In this document: piece by piece, positions 32,502 through 40,253 of the stretch | Layout: each line of letters opens with the position of its first letter | Position numbering within the stretch: the first letter of the stretch is position 1 | Source of the DNA: VSJD01 sp041653875 | GTDB taxonomy: Bacteria > Verrucomicrobiota > Kiritimatiellia > JAAZAB01 | Direction: 5' to 3' | DNA length: 49,546 nt | NCBI GenBank assembly: GCA_041653875.1 | Contig: JBAZEM010000021.1 | Location: 1-49,546 of the forward strand | Notes under the pieces: model-generated | The model's input: the letters and a program-made list of their open reading frames with translations, nothing else | What the model was told of the DNA's origin: nothing | The model's database searches: none | Translations under genes and position numbers: made by a program

Positions 32502-33401
32502 ATGAGCAACGTAAAGAGAAGAACCATGGAGGTTCAAGGAACGACCATCAGCATCCTGTCACGGGAAGAAAAAGACTACATTTCCCTCACAGACATGGTG
32601 CGGAACTTCGACGGGGGCAGTGCGCTGATTGAGCAATGGCTTAAGAACAAGGATACCGTCCTGTTTCTGGGGGTCTGGGAGCGGATCAACAACCCCGCTT
32701 TTAATTCCCTCGAATTCGAGGGAATTAGAAATGACGCCGGACGAAACAGCTTCTTCCTGTCCGCCAAGAAGTGGGTCGAATTGACCGGAGCAAAAGGGCT
32801 GATCGCCAGCGCAGGCCGCTACGGCGGCACCTACGCCCATCGCGACATCGCTTTCGAGTTCGGTTCGTGGCTCAGCCCCGAGTTCAAACTCTATCTCATC
32901 AAGGAATTCCAGCGGCTCAAAGAGGACGAAAACCGCCGCCTGTCGCTGGCCTGGAATCTCAACCGCACGCTGGCCAAGCTGAACTACCGCATTCACACCG
33001 ACGCCATTAAGGCACACCTCATCCCCGCCGCCCTGACGCCTGCACAGATCAGTTTCACCTATGCCAACGAGGCGGACGTATTGAATGTCGCGCTTTTCGG
33101 CCAGACGGCGAAGCAGTGGCGGGAAGCCAATCCCGACCTGGAAGGCAGTATGCGCGACTACGCGGCGATTGAGCAGTTGCTGGTATTGGCCAACATCGAG
33201 GGCATGAATGCCGAGTTCATCCGCATGGGCTTGGCTCAGTCCGACCGCCTGGTCCGGCTCAACGAAATCGCCATCCGGCAGCTTCAATCGCTGACCTGCA
33301 GAGATGCCGCGAAAGCACTGGATTCCAAGCCGGCATCGGAGCCCATTGCCAAGCGGCTGGAAGCCAAGAAGCCGGGCGGGAAGAAGGGCGGCGGCGTATG
33401 A
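32502..33401 (+). CDS. KilA-N domain protein in the restriction island
   Basis: The 299-residue protein has a KilA-N DNA-binding domain at about residues 18-125: YISLTDMVRNFDGGSALIEQ, WLKNKDTVLFLGVWE and GGTYAHRDIAFEFGSWLSPE. Its C-terminal half is helical. KilA-N domains come from large DNA viruses and phages but often occur in bacterial type I restriction loci, where their role is unclear; regulation is an inference. The ATG at 32502 has AAGGAG upstream. The stop overlaps the ATG of hsdS (ATGA at 33398). The C-terminus is Lys/Gly-rich. Confidence 0.85.
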   Translation: MSNVKRRTMEVQGTTISILSREEKDYISLTDMVRNFDGGSALIEQWLKNKDTVLFLGVWERINNPAFNSLEFEGIRNDAGRNSFFLSAKKWVELTGAKGLIASAGRYGGTYAHRDIAFEFGSWLSPEFKLYLIKEFQRLKEDENRRLSLAWNLNRTLAKLNYRIHTDAIKAHLIPAALTPAQISFTYANEADVLNVALFGQTAKQWREANPDLEGSMRDYAAIEQLLVLANIEGMNAEFIRMGLAQSDRLVRLNEIAIRQLQSLTCRDAAKALDSKPASEPIAKRLEAKKPGGKKGGGV

Positions 33402-34714
33402 ACAATACCGGTTTTCTCAAACCAACCAAATTGGCAAGTGTTGCCGAGGTCATCTTTAGTAATGTTGACAAGTTGTCCTCTCCCGGCGAAATTCAGGTTC
33501 GTCTCTGCAACTATACAGACGTGTACTACAATCGCAGGATAGACAGCCGCCTGCAGTTCAAGACGGCAACAGCTACCCCGAGAGAAATTAAACGGTTTCA
33601 CCTGCTCGCGGGTGATGTCGTGATTACGAAGGATTCAGAAAGCGCTAACGATATAGCAGTTCCCGCTTATGTCGCCGAAGATATACCGGATCTCGTTTGC
33701 GGCTATCATCTCGCAATTTTGCGTCCAAAAAACGGCATATTGGATGGGCGGTTTCTTTCTCAGTTGTTGCAGCTACATCATACTCGCCAGTATTTCGCCA
33801 CATTAGCCAATGGTGTCACGCGCTTTGGCCTGGGCACTGATGCAATTAACAAAGCCCAAATTAGGCTCCCAAACGTAGCGATCCAGCGCAAGATCGCGGA
33901 CATCCTCACACTCTGGGACGAGACTTTGGAAAAACTCGACGCCCTGATCGCCGCCAAAGAGCGCCGCAAGAAGGCCCTCATGCAGCAGCTCCTGACGGGT
34001 AGGAAGCGGTTGAAAGGATTTACGGGTAAATGGAGGATTCAAGAGTTAGGTGCGGTTGTCACTCCGAACAGTCGTCCGGTTCCAAAGCCAGCCAAACCAT
34101 TTCTCGCTGCAGGTATACGTAGCCATGGGCGAGGCGTATTCCTTAAACCTGATTTCAACCCCAGTGAAATTGCTTTAGACGAACTATTTCAGCTTCGGAC
34201 TAACGACCTCGTTGTTAATATCACGTTTGCCTGGGAGGGTGCATTAGCAATTGTTCCACCAGAGGCTGACGGGGCCTTGGTTTCTCATCGCTTTCCTACC
34301 TTTCAATGCGAGAAAAACAAAGCCGCACTTGGCTTTATCCGCCATATAATTAGAACAAAGCGCTTCGTTTTTGAATGCGGCCTCGCATCCCCAGGAGGTG
34401 CAGGGCGAAACCGAGTTCTTAGCAAAAACGCCTTCCTAAACATCGCCGTGAGTCTGCCATCGTTTGCAGAGCAAACCGCCATTGCGAACATCCTCGGCAC
34501 CTGCGACGAAGAACTTCGACTTCTTCGTGCCCAGCGCGATACCATAGACCAGCAGAAACGCGGGCTGATGCAACGGTTGTTGACCGGAAAAGTGAGGGTG
34601 AATAGTGCAGAAACAAAGACGGACAATGACAAGCGCGGACACACGAACAATGGAAATGAGTTGGGCGGCGCACGACGACGTCGTGCCTGCCTTGCCACCG
34701 ACTGCATCCGGTGA
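33398..34714 (+). CDS. hsdS: Type I restriction-modification specificity subunit
   Basis: HsdS recognises the two halves of the target and holds HsdM and HsdR. The 438-residue protein has two target-recognition domains (about 1-165 and 210-375). Each is followed by a conserved helix: LPNVAIQRKIADILTLWDET and LPSFAEQTAIANILGTCDEE. KKALMQQLLTGRKRL and KRGLMQRLLTGKVRV end the two halves, the usual circular symmetry. After LLTGKVRV, where such proteins normally stop, about 35 more residues (TKTDNDKRGHTNNGNE and on) are encoded by a GACAATG/GGACAC word array, so the C-terminus has been extended by repeats. Confidence 0.9.
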   Translation: MNNTGFLKPTKLASVAEVIFSNVDKLSSPGEIQVRLCNYTDVYYNRRIDSRLQFKTATATPREIKRFHLLAGDVVITKDSESANDIAVPAYVAEDIPDLVCGYHLAILRPKNGILDGRFLSQLLQLHHTRQYFATLANGVTRFGLGTDAINKAQIRLPNVAIQRKIADILTLWDETLEKLDALIAAKERRKKALMQQLLTGRKRLKGFTGKWRIQELGAVVTPNSRPVPKPAKPFLAAGIRSHGRGVFLKPDFNPSEIALDELFQLRTNDLVVNITFAWEGALAIVPPEADGALVSHRFPTFQCEKNKAALGFIRHIIRTKRFVFECGLASPGGAGRNRVLSKNAFLNIAVSLPSFAEQTAIANILGTCDEELRLLRAQRDTIDQQKRGLMQRLLTGKVRVNSAETKTDNDKRGHTNNGNELGGARRRRACLATDCIR

Positions 34715-34770
34715 CGGAGTCCGTGTTTGTCCTTGGCGGCCATGTGTCTGTCCGTGAGCGCGAAACGAAA
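34600..34770. repeat. GGACAN word arrays, inverted pair, before the S23/IVP-like gene
   Basis: The left part (about 34612-34660) reads ACGGACAATGACAAGCGCGG and continues through ACACACGAACAATGG. The right part (34716-34758) reads GTCCGTGTTTGTCCTTGGC and GTGTCTGTCCGTGAG, in the opposite sense. Between them is the palindrome GCACGAC-GAC-GTCGTGC. The left part is read as the tail of hsdS. Confidence 0.7.
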
Positions 34771-34784
34771 GGGGGCAACGCCGT

Positions 34785-35387
34785 ATGAGCGAGAATGAAA
34801 ACCTCTTGCCGAAGCATGGCGGATATAAGCGCCTGCTTTCGTATCAGTTGGCGGAACTGATTTTCGACATCACGGTGTTGTTTTGCGAGAAGTACATCCC
34901 GGTCTCGGATCGCACGAACGACCAAATGGTTCAGTCGGGCCGTTCCGGTTTTCAGAATATTGCGGAAGGCTCGGTGGACTCCGGCATTTCCAAGAAAAGC
35001 GAGATCAAACTTACGGGGATCGCCATCGGTTGCATGGATGAACTGGCCAAGGATTATGTGAAGTACCTCAAAAAGAAGAAACAGGAGGAGTGGCCACCCC
35101 ATCATTCGGCGCTGATGGATCTGAAAAGGCGGCAGGTAAAGTCACCTGTGGCGTTCCGCGAATGGGTCAGAGATGTCTGGGAAGCATCGGCCAAGAGTTG
35201 CCCGCCGGATCAGATCGTAGCGAACGGCGTGCTGTCGCTGCTGAATCTTGCGCTCTACCTGACACGGAAACAGCTGGCGGCACTGGAGAAGAAGTTTCTT
35301 GCAGAAGGGGGCATTAGCGAGCGGATGTATCGGCTCCGTAAAGAGGCGAGAGAAAGAGCCGAGCGGCGAGAAAAGGAAACACCATGA
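34785..35387 (+). CDS. Four-helix-bundle protein of the S23/23S rRNA intervening-sequence type
   Basis: A 200-residue, mostly helical protein. Residues about 18-80 (AELIFDITVLFCEKYIPVSD, DQMVQSGRSGFQNIAEGSVD) match the four-helix-bundle family first seen encoded within 23S rRNA intervening sequences and also related to diversity-generating retroelement accessory proteins. Its molecular role is unknown; basic surfaces suggest nucleic acid binding. It splits hsdS from hsdR. Its stop overlaps the hsdR ATG by 4 bp, and oppositely oriented GGACAN word arrays flank it. This parallels the GxxExxR gene in the mla operon. Confidence 0.8.
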   Translation: MSENENLLPKHGGYKRLLSYQLAELIFDITVLFCEKYIPVSDRTNDQMVQSGRSGFQNIAEGSVDSGISKKSEIKLTGIAIGCMDELAKDYVKYLKKKKQEEWPPHHSALMDLKRRQVKSPVAFREWVRDVWEASAKSCPPDQIVANGVLSLLNLALYLTRKQLAALEKKFLAEGGISERMYRLRKEARERAERREKETP

Positions 35388-35425
35388 CAGACAATGACAA
35401 ACAAGGACACAAGGACAGGGACCCC
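35384..35425. repeat. hsdR: GGACAN word array at the start of hsdR
   Basis: ATGACAGACAATGACAAACA and further GGACACAA units encode the first residues of HsdR (MTDNDKQGHKDRDP). The array is the approximate reverse complement of the array at 34716-34758, so the two bracket the S23/IVP-like gene. Confidence 0.7.
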
Positions 35426-38400
35426 TCCTTCCAAGAATCCCATATCAGTCAAATCCCCGCCGTACGGTTGCTACAGCAACTCGGGTACTCATACCTGAGC
35501 CCGGAGGAGGTGTATGCCGAGCGGCGCGCCAAGTTGCGCTATGTCCTGCTGGAGTCCGTACTCAACAAACAACTGAAACGGTTGAATGCGATTTCTTTCA
35601 AGGGGCAGACCGTACCGTTCTCGGATGAGAACATCGCCAAGGCTATTGAAGCGCTTCGTGAGGCGCCGTTTGACGGGCTGGTGCGGACGAGCGAGAAGGT
35701 CTATGACTTGCTGACCCTGGGCAAGAGCCTGGACCAGACTATCGACGGCGTGACAAAGGGTTTCACGTTGCGCTATATCGACTGGATCAATCCGCGCAAC
35801 AACACCTTTCATGTCACCTCGGAATTTGAAGTGGAACGCACCGGCAGCCGGGAGACGCGGCGGCCGGATATTGTGTGCTTCGTCAACGGTATCCCGTTCG
35901 TGGCGATCGAGTGCAAGCGGCCGGAAGAAAAACATTCGCTGGAACAAGCCGTCAAACAATCCATCCGAAATTGGCAGAATGACGAGATCCCGCATCTCTT
36001 CCTCTATACCCAGCTCGTGCTGGCCTTGAACAAGAATGAGGGTAGTTATGCCACCACCGGCACGCCGATCAAGTTCTGGGCGAAGTGGCGCGAGATGCGC
36101 GATGTGGATACGGAAATTCGCGCCGCCATCAACGGTCCGGTGCGGCGCGAGGAGCATGAAAAGCTGTTTAAAGGCGCTTTCGCCTATGCCAAGCAGGCTT
36201 TTGAGGAAATGGCGGTCCAGGAGCGTGAACCGACCGGACAGGATCGGTTGATCTGGGCGTTGTGTCGTCCGGAGCGGTTGATTGAGCTGGCCCGGCAGTT
36301 TGTGCTTTATGACGAGGGTGGCGCGGTAAAAAAGGTGGCGCGGTATCAGCAATATTTCGCCATCCGCAAAACCCTGGAGCGGGTGCGCCAGCGCGACACG
36401 GAAGGCCGCCGCAAAGGCGGCGTAATCTGGCATACCCAGGGTTCAGGCAAGTCGCTGGTCATGGTGCTGTTGGGCAAGGCGCTGGCGATGGACGACCAAA
36501 TCAAGAATCCCCGGATCGTGATCGTCACGGACCGTATTGATCTCGACGAACAGATTTGGAAGACCTTTCACCAGTGCGGCAAAGAGCCGCGCATGGCCAA
36601 AACCGGGAAACATCTGCAGGAATTGTTGCAGGATGATCGCGTGGCGGTGATCACCACGGTGCTCGACAAGTTCCGGGCGGCCGCCAATGCCGCCGATGGC
36701 TTTAGGAATGAGGACGGCGACATCTTTGTTCTGGTGGACGAAAGCCATCGCAGTCAATATGGCGAGGCCAACATCCGCATGCGGAAATCGCTGCCGAACG
36801 CCTGTTTCATCGGATTCACCGGCACGCCGCTGATGAAGAAGGAGAAGAACACGGCGCAGAAATTTGGCGGCTTCATCGAGCCCGCTTACACCATCCGCGA
36901 CGCCGTGGCCGATGCGGCTGTGGTTCCGCTCCTCTACGAAGGCCGTCACGTCATGCAAAACGTGAATCAGAAGGCTGTGGACACGATGTTCGAAGCGATG
37001 TGCAAGGGCTTGACGTCCGAGCAGAAGACCGACCTGAAACGGAAATTCGCGTCGCGCGACGAACTCAACCGTCTGGAAAGCCGCCTGTACTTGATCGCGT
37101 GGGATGTTTCGCAGCATTTTTCGTCGCAGTGGGCGGGCACAGGTTTCAAGGGCCAGTTGACCGCTTCCGGCAAGAAGGAGGCGCTGATTTTGAAACGGTT
37201 CCTCGATCAGTTCGGGAAAGTGACCAGCGAGGTGGTCATTTCCGGCCCCCAGGAGATCGAAGGCGATGACGGCGCCATGCTGATCAAAGAGGAAAGCGTG
37301 GAGCGTTTCTGGAAAGCGATGATGGAGAAATACGGCACGGAGAAGGAATATAACCGGCAGATCATCGGCGCCTTCAAAAACGCCGAGGCGCCGGAAATCA
37401 TCATCGTGGTGGACAAGCTGCTCACCGGTTTCGACGCGCCACGCAACGTGGCGCTGTATATCGCGCGCAGCCTGAAAGAGCATACACTGCTGCAAGCCAT
37501 CGCCCGCGTGAATCGCCTGCATACCGGCAAGGATTACGGCTATATCATTGACTACTATGGCGTAGTCACGCAGTTGCATGAGGCGCTGGAACTGTACAGC
37601 GCCTTGGAAGGCAAGTTCGACCAGGAGGATTTGGAGGGCACGCTGACCGACCTGACCGAAGCGCTCAAGGGATTGCCAAAGTCGCATGACGCGCTCTGGG
37701 ATCTGTTCCGGGAAGTCACCAACAAAAAAGATGAGGAAGCCTTTGAATTGGCGCTGGAGAAGCCGGAGCGGCGGGAGGATTTTTACACGAAACTGTCGAA
37801 GTTCTGCCGCTTTTTGAAAATGGGGCTGTCCAGCATTCATTGGGTGACCGCCACCCCGGCGGACACGGTAGAGCGCTACAAACGGGATGCGGTGTTCTTC
37901 CAAAAGCTGCGCGCCTCCGTGAAGATCCGGTATGCAGAGGAGATTGATTACCGGGATTACGAGGCGCAAATCCAGAAGATGCTGACGACCTATGTGCAGG
38001 CCGACGAGATTATCCAGGTGGTGGATCCGGTGAATATCTTCGAACGCCAAGCGTTCGAAAAGGAAGTCGAGAAGGCACGATCTCCCAGAGCCAAAGCCGA
38101 CATCATCGCCAATCGGACGAAGAAAACCATCACCGAGAAGATGGGGGAGGACCCTTTTTTCTATCGGAAATTCTCCCTGCTGCTGGAGCAAACGATTGCC
38201 GATTACAAGCAACAGCGCATCTCGGAAGCCCAATATCTGGCCAAGGTGAAGGAGATCATGGAAAGCGTGCGCGACCGGCGCAAGTCGAACCTGCCGTCCT
38301 CACTCGAAGGAAACGATTTTGCGCAGGCTCTCTACGGGGCGGTTTCAGAACAACTGTCCCCTGATGCCGGTCGGGTTGTGCGGGAAAGTTCAGCTCACTA

Positions 38401-38662
38401 CGGGTCTGCGGTGTTGTCTGAGGATGCCGTGGTCGATCAGATTCGCGCGGAGATGAGTCTGCGTATGGAAGAGATTATCCGGAATGAGGCTGTCGTACGC
38501 TGGCGGGACAATCCAGACGCCCAAAACCGTATGCGTAATCAGATGGACGACTTTCTGTTTCAGCTTCGGAGCACGCGAGGGATCACCCTCTCCCTGGAAC
38601 AGATGGACTCGCTGATGGAATCCTGTCTTCGCATTGCGCGCAACCGCCCGAACGATGTGTAA
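35384..38662 (+). CDS. hsdR: Type I restriction enzyme endonuclease/translocase subunit
   Basis: HsdR moves DNA with ATP and cuts unmodified DNA far from its site. The 1092-residue product has the N-terminal nuclease domain with RPDIVCFVNGIPFVAIECK (Asp162, Glu176, Lys178). Two RecA-like motor domains follow, with Walker A HTQGSGKS (about 350-357) and the DEAD-box-type DESH (about 451-454). RVNRLHTGKDYGYIIDYYG marks motif VI, and the helical C-terminal domain is present. All key residues are intact, so the system should be active. About the first 14 residues come from a word array; the family-like sequence starts near ESHISQIPAVRLL. Confidence 0.95.
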   Translation: MTDNDKQGHKDRDPSFQESHISQIPAVRLLQQLGYSYLSPEEVYAERRAKLRYVLLESVLNKQLKRLNAISFKGQTVPFSDENIAKAIEALREAPFDGLVRTSEKVYDLLTLGKSLDQTIDGVTKGFTLRYIDWINPRNNTFHVTSEFEVERTGSRETRRPDIVCFVNGIPFVAIECKRPEEKHSLEQAVKQSIRNWQNDEIPHLFLYTQLVLALNKNEGSYATTGTPIKFWAKWREMRDVDTEIRAAINGPVRREEHEKLFKGAFAYAKQAFEEMAVQEREPTGQDRLIWALCRPERLIELARQFVLYDEGGAVKKVARYQQYFAIRKTLERVRQRDTEGRRKGGVIWHTQGSGKSLVMVLLGKALAMDDQIKNPRIVIVTDRIDLDEQIWKTFHQCGKEPRMAKTGKHLQELLQDDRVAVITTVLDKFRAAANAADGFRNEDGDIFVLVDESHRSQYGEANIRMRKSLPNACFIGFTGTPLMKKEKNTAQKFGGFIEPAYTIRDAVADAAVVPLLYEGRHVMQNVNQKAVDTMFEAMCKGLTSEQKTDLKRKFASRDELNRLESRLYLIAWDVSQHFSSQWAGTGFKGQLTASGKKEALILKRFLDQFGKVTSEVVISGPQEIEGDDGAMLIKEESVERFWKAMMEKYGTEKEYNRQIIGAFKNAEAPEIIIVVDKLLTGFDAPRNVALYIARSLKEHTLLQAIARVNRLHTGKDYGYIIDYYGVVTQLHEALELYSALEGKFDQEDLEGTLTDLTEALKGLPKSHDALWDLFREVTNKKDEEAFELALEKPERREDFYTKLSKFCRFLKMGLSSIHWVTATPADTVERYKRDAVFFQKLRASVKIRYAEEIDYRDYEAQIQKMLTTYVQADEIIQVVDPVNIFERQAFEKEVEKARSPRAKADIIANRTKKTITEKMGEDPFFYRKFSLLLEQTIADYKQQRISEAQYLAKVKEIMESVRDRRKSNLPSSLEGNDFAQALYGAVSEQLSPDAGRVVRESSAHYGSAVLSEDAVVDQIRAEMSLRMEEIIRNEAVVRWRDNPDAQNRMRNQMDDFLFQLRSTRGITLSLEQMDSLMESCLRIARNRPNDV

Positions 38663-39355
38663 ATGAGAAGCATCACCACAACCATCGGCCGTTGTTTCCT
38701 GGAACGAACCGGTCGGCGCACGCTTGCGATCAGCGTGTTGCCGAATGGAATGATGGAGGTTGTCGCTCCTATGAACGCCGGCATTCCTGAAATACAGGCA
38801 AAGATTAAGAAACGTTCGGGTTGGATCATTCGCCAGCGCCGTCATTTCTTCACCCTGCATGCCGAACGCCCGAAACGACGGTACTGCACCGGAGCGACCC
38901 ATCGTTATCTGGGGCGGCAATTCCGGCTGAAGGTGACAACGACAGCTAAACCGGTCGTTAAATTGCGGGGCGCCTATCTGCACATCGGTTCGCGATCACT
39001 TTCCAGAAAGGATGTGGCTACTTTACTCTCAGGCTGGATGCGGGAAAGGGCCAAGGAACAATTCGAACGTCGTTTGGAAAAATGGCGAGCGTGGTGTGTC
39101 GAACGGGGGTTGCCGGAGCCCAAGCTGCATCTGCTCGATATGCCCAAACGATGGGGTAGCACCCATTCTAATGGACGTATATTCTTGAACCCGGAATTGG
39201 TGCGGGCGCCGGCCCCCTGCATCGACTATGTGATTATGCATGAGGTTTGCCACATCAAGCATCCGCGGCACGACAGAGGATTTTATGCCGAACTTGAAAA
39301 ACTTTGCCCAAGGTGGAGAGCGATCAAACAGCGTTTGGAGACGTCAGAGTCATGA
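38663..39355 (+). CDS. YgjP/SprT-like M48-type metallopeptidase (DUF45)
   Basis: A 230-residue protein with the zinc protease motif HEVCH (His193, Glu194, His197) and a likely third ligand His203 in PRHDRGFY. Upstream lie GSTHSNGRIFLNPELV and the typical RYLGRQFRL strand. Family members accompany type I restriction genes in many genomes. A role in controlling the endonuclease is plausible but unproven. The ATG follows the hsdR stop codon without a gap, so translation is coupled. It is the last gene of the island. Confidence 0.85.
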   Translation: MRSITTTIGRCFLERTGRRTLAISVLPNGMMEVVAPMNAGIPEIQAKIKKRSGWIIRQRRHFFTLHAERPKRRYCTGATHRYLGRQFRLKVTTTAKPVVKLRGAYLHIGSRSLSRKDVATLLSGWMRERAKEQFERRLEKWRAWCVERGLPEPKLHLLDMPKRWGSTHSNGRIFLNPELVRAPAPCIDYVIMHEVCHIKHPRHDRGFYAELEKLCPRWRAIKQRLETSES

Positions 39356-39497
39356 CCCAGCGTATCGCATACATATTCCCGGTGAGGCTTGCCATGCTCA
39401 CGGCGTGGGCGCCGGGCCTTCGATCCGCCTCCGGCGGAACAGCCATGATTTTTTGCAGGCCGGATCCCTTGACCCGGCGGGATCGGAATTCCTATCC
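39356..39497. repeat. GC-rich extragenic repeat (GGTGAGGC...CCGGGCC type)
   Basis: The gap holds CCGGTGAGGCTTGCC, GGCGCCGGGCC, ATCCGCCTCCGGCGG and GGCCGGATCCCTTGACCCGG. These blocks have close relatives at 47140-47275 (CCGGTGAGGGCACCGGGCC, GGCCGGGTCCCCTGACCCGG) and inside 20181-20300. It marks the boundary between the restriction island and trmB. Confidence 0.6.
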
Positions 39498-40175
39498 ATG
39501 AATATAAAAACGGAGCTTGCATCGCCAATGTTGCCTGCGAATTCGCCGATGCGCCGACTCGCCGAACCGCCCGCTCTGTCCAACCCAAGCCTGCGCATCG
39601 TTCCAACCGACTGGGCCGCGCCGTTGGATTTGGCGGCGGCTTTCGGCCGGGCGCCGCAACGGCTGGAAGTTGACCTGGGCTGCGGCAAGGGCCGGTTTTT
39701 GCTGGCGCGCGCGGCCGCATACCCGCAAACCTCGTTTTTGGGGTTGGACCGCCAAACGGGGCGGCTGGCCAAAGTGGAGCGCAAGGCGCAACACGCGCAA
39801 TTGGCCAATATCCGCCTGCTCTATGCCGAGGCCGCCTACGCCGTCACCCATCTGCTGCCGAGAGGCTCGGTGGCCGCCTACTATATCTTCTTCCCCGACC
39901 CCTGGCCGAAACGCCGGCATCATCGGCGGCGGCTGTTCGACGCCGCCTTCCTGGATGCGCTCAACGCCACCCTGCTGCCCGGCGCCAGCATCCATCTGGC
40001 CACCGACCACCTGGATTATTTCGAAAGCATCCGGCGCCTGCTGGCGGGGGACGCGCGGCTCGCGGAAAAGGCGCCTTTCGTGACATCGGCCGGGGAGCGC
40101 ACGAATTTCGAGCTGATTTTTCTGCAACAGAACAAGCCCATCGGCCGTTGTTCGTTCGAGAAAAAGGCAACATAG
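39498..40175 (+). CDS. trmB: tRNA (guanine-N7-)-methyltransferase
   Basis: TrmB methylates G46 of tRNAs. The 225-residue product from ATG 39498 has the S-adenosylmethionine site EVDLGCGKGRFLLARA, then FLGLDRQTGRLAKVERKA and the substrate loop FFPDPWPKRRHHRRR. GERTNFEL near the end is diagnostic. A longer frame from 39240 overlaps the upstream protease gene and translates repeat DNA, so it is rejected. Ribosome binding site weak. Confidence 0.92.
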   Translation: MNIKTELASPMLPANSPMRRLAEPPALSNPSLRIVPTDWAAPLDLAAAFGRAPQRLEVDLGCGKGRFLLARAAAYPQTSFLGLDRQTGRLAKVERKAQHAQLANIRLLYAEAAYAVTHLLPRGSVAAYYIFFPDPWPKRRHHRRRLFDAAFLDALNATLLPGASIHLATDHLDYFESIRRLLAGDARLAEKAPFVTSAGERTNFELIFLQQNKPIGRCSFEKKAT

Positions 40176-40193
40176 AATTTTTTCACAATTCGT

Positions 40194-40222
40194 TTGCTTT
40201 TTCCGGCGTGTATTAATATAAT
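40194..40222 (+). promoter_or_regulatory. gyrB: Candidate sigma-70 promoter of gyrB
   Basis: TTGCTT (40194-40199) and TATAAT (40217-40222) are separated by exactly 17 bp in an AT-rich stretch just after trmB. They lie 32 bp before the gyrB start codon. Confidence 0.7.
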
Positions 40223-40253
40223 GTCCAACTTATACGCGAAGGAAAAAACAGTC

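Noticed and set aside
36443..38233. Long minus-strand frame of 596 codons opposite hsdR
   Set aside because: A shadow of the GC-rich hsdR codons; hsdR has all motifs on the plus strand.
39240..39497. Upstream extension of trmB
   Set aside because: It overlaps the protease gene and translates extragenic repeats; TrmB proteins do not have this segment.
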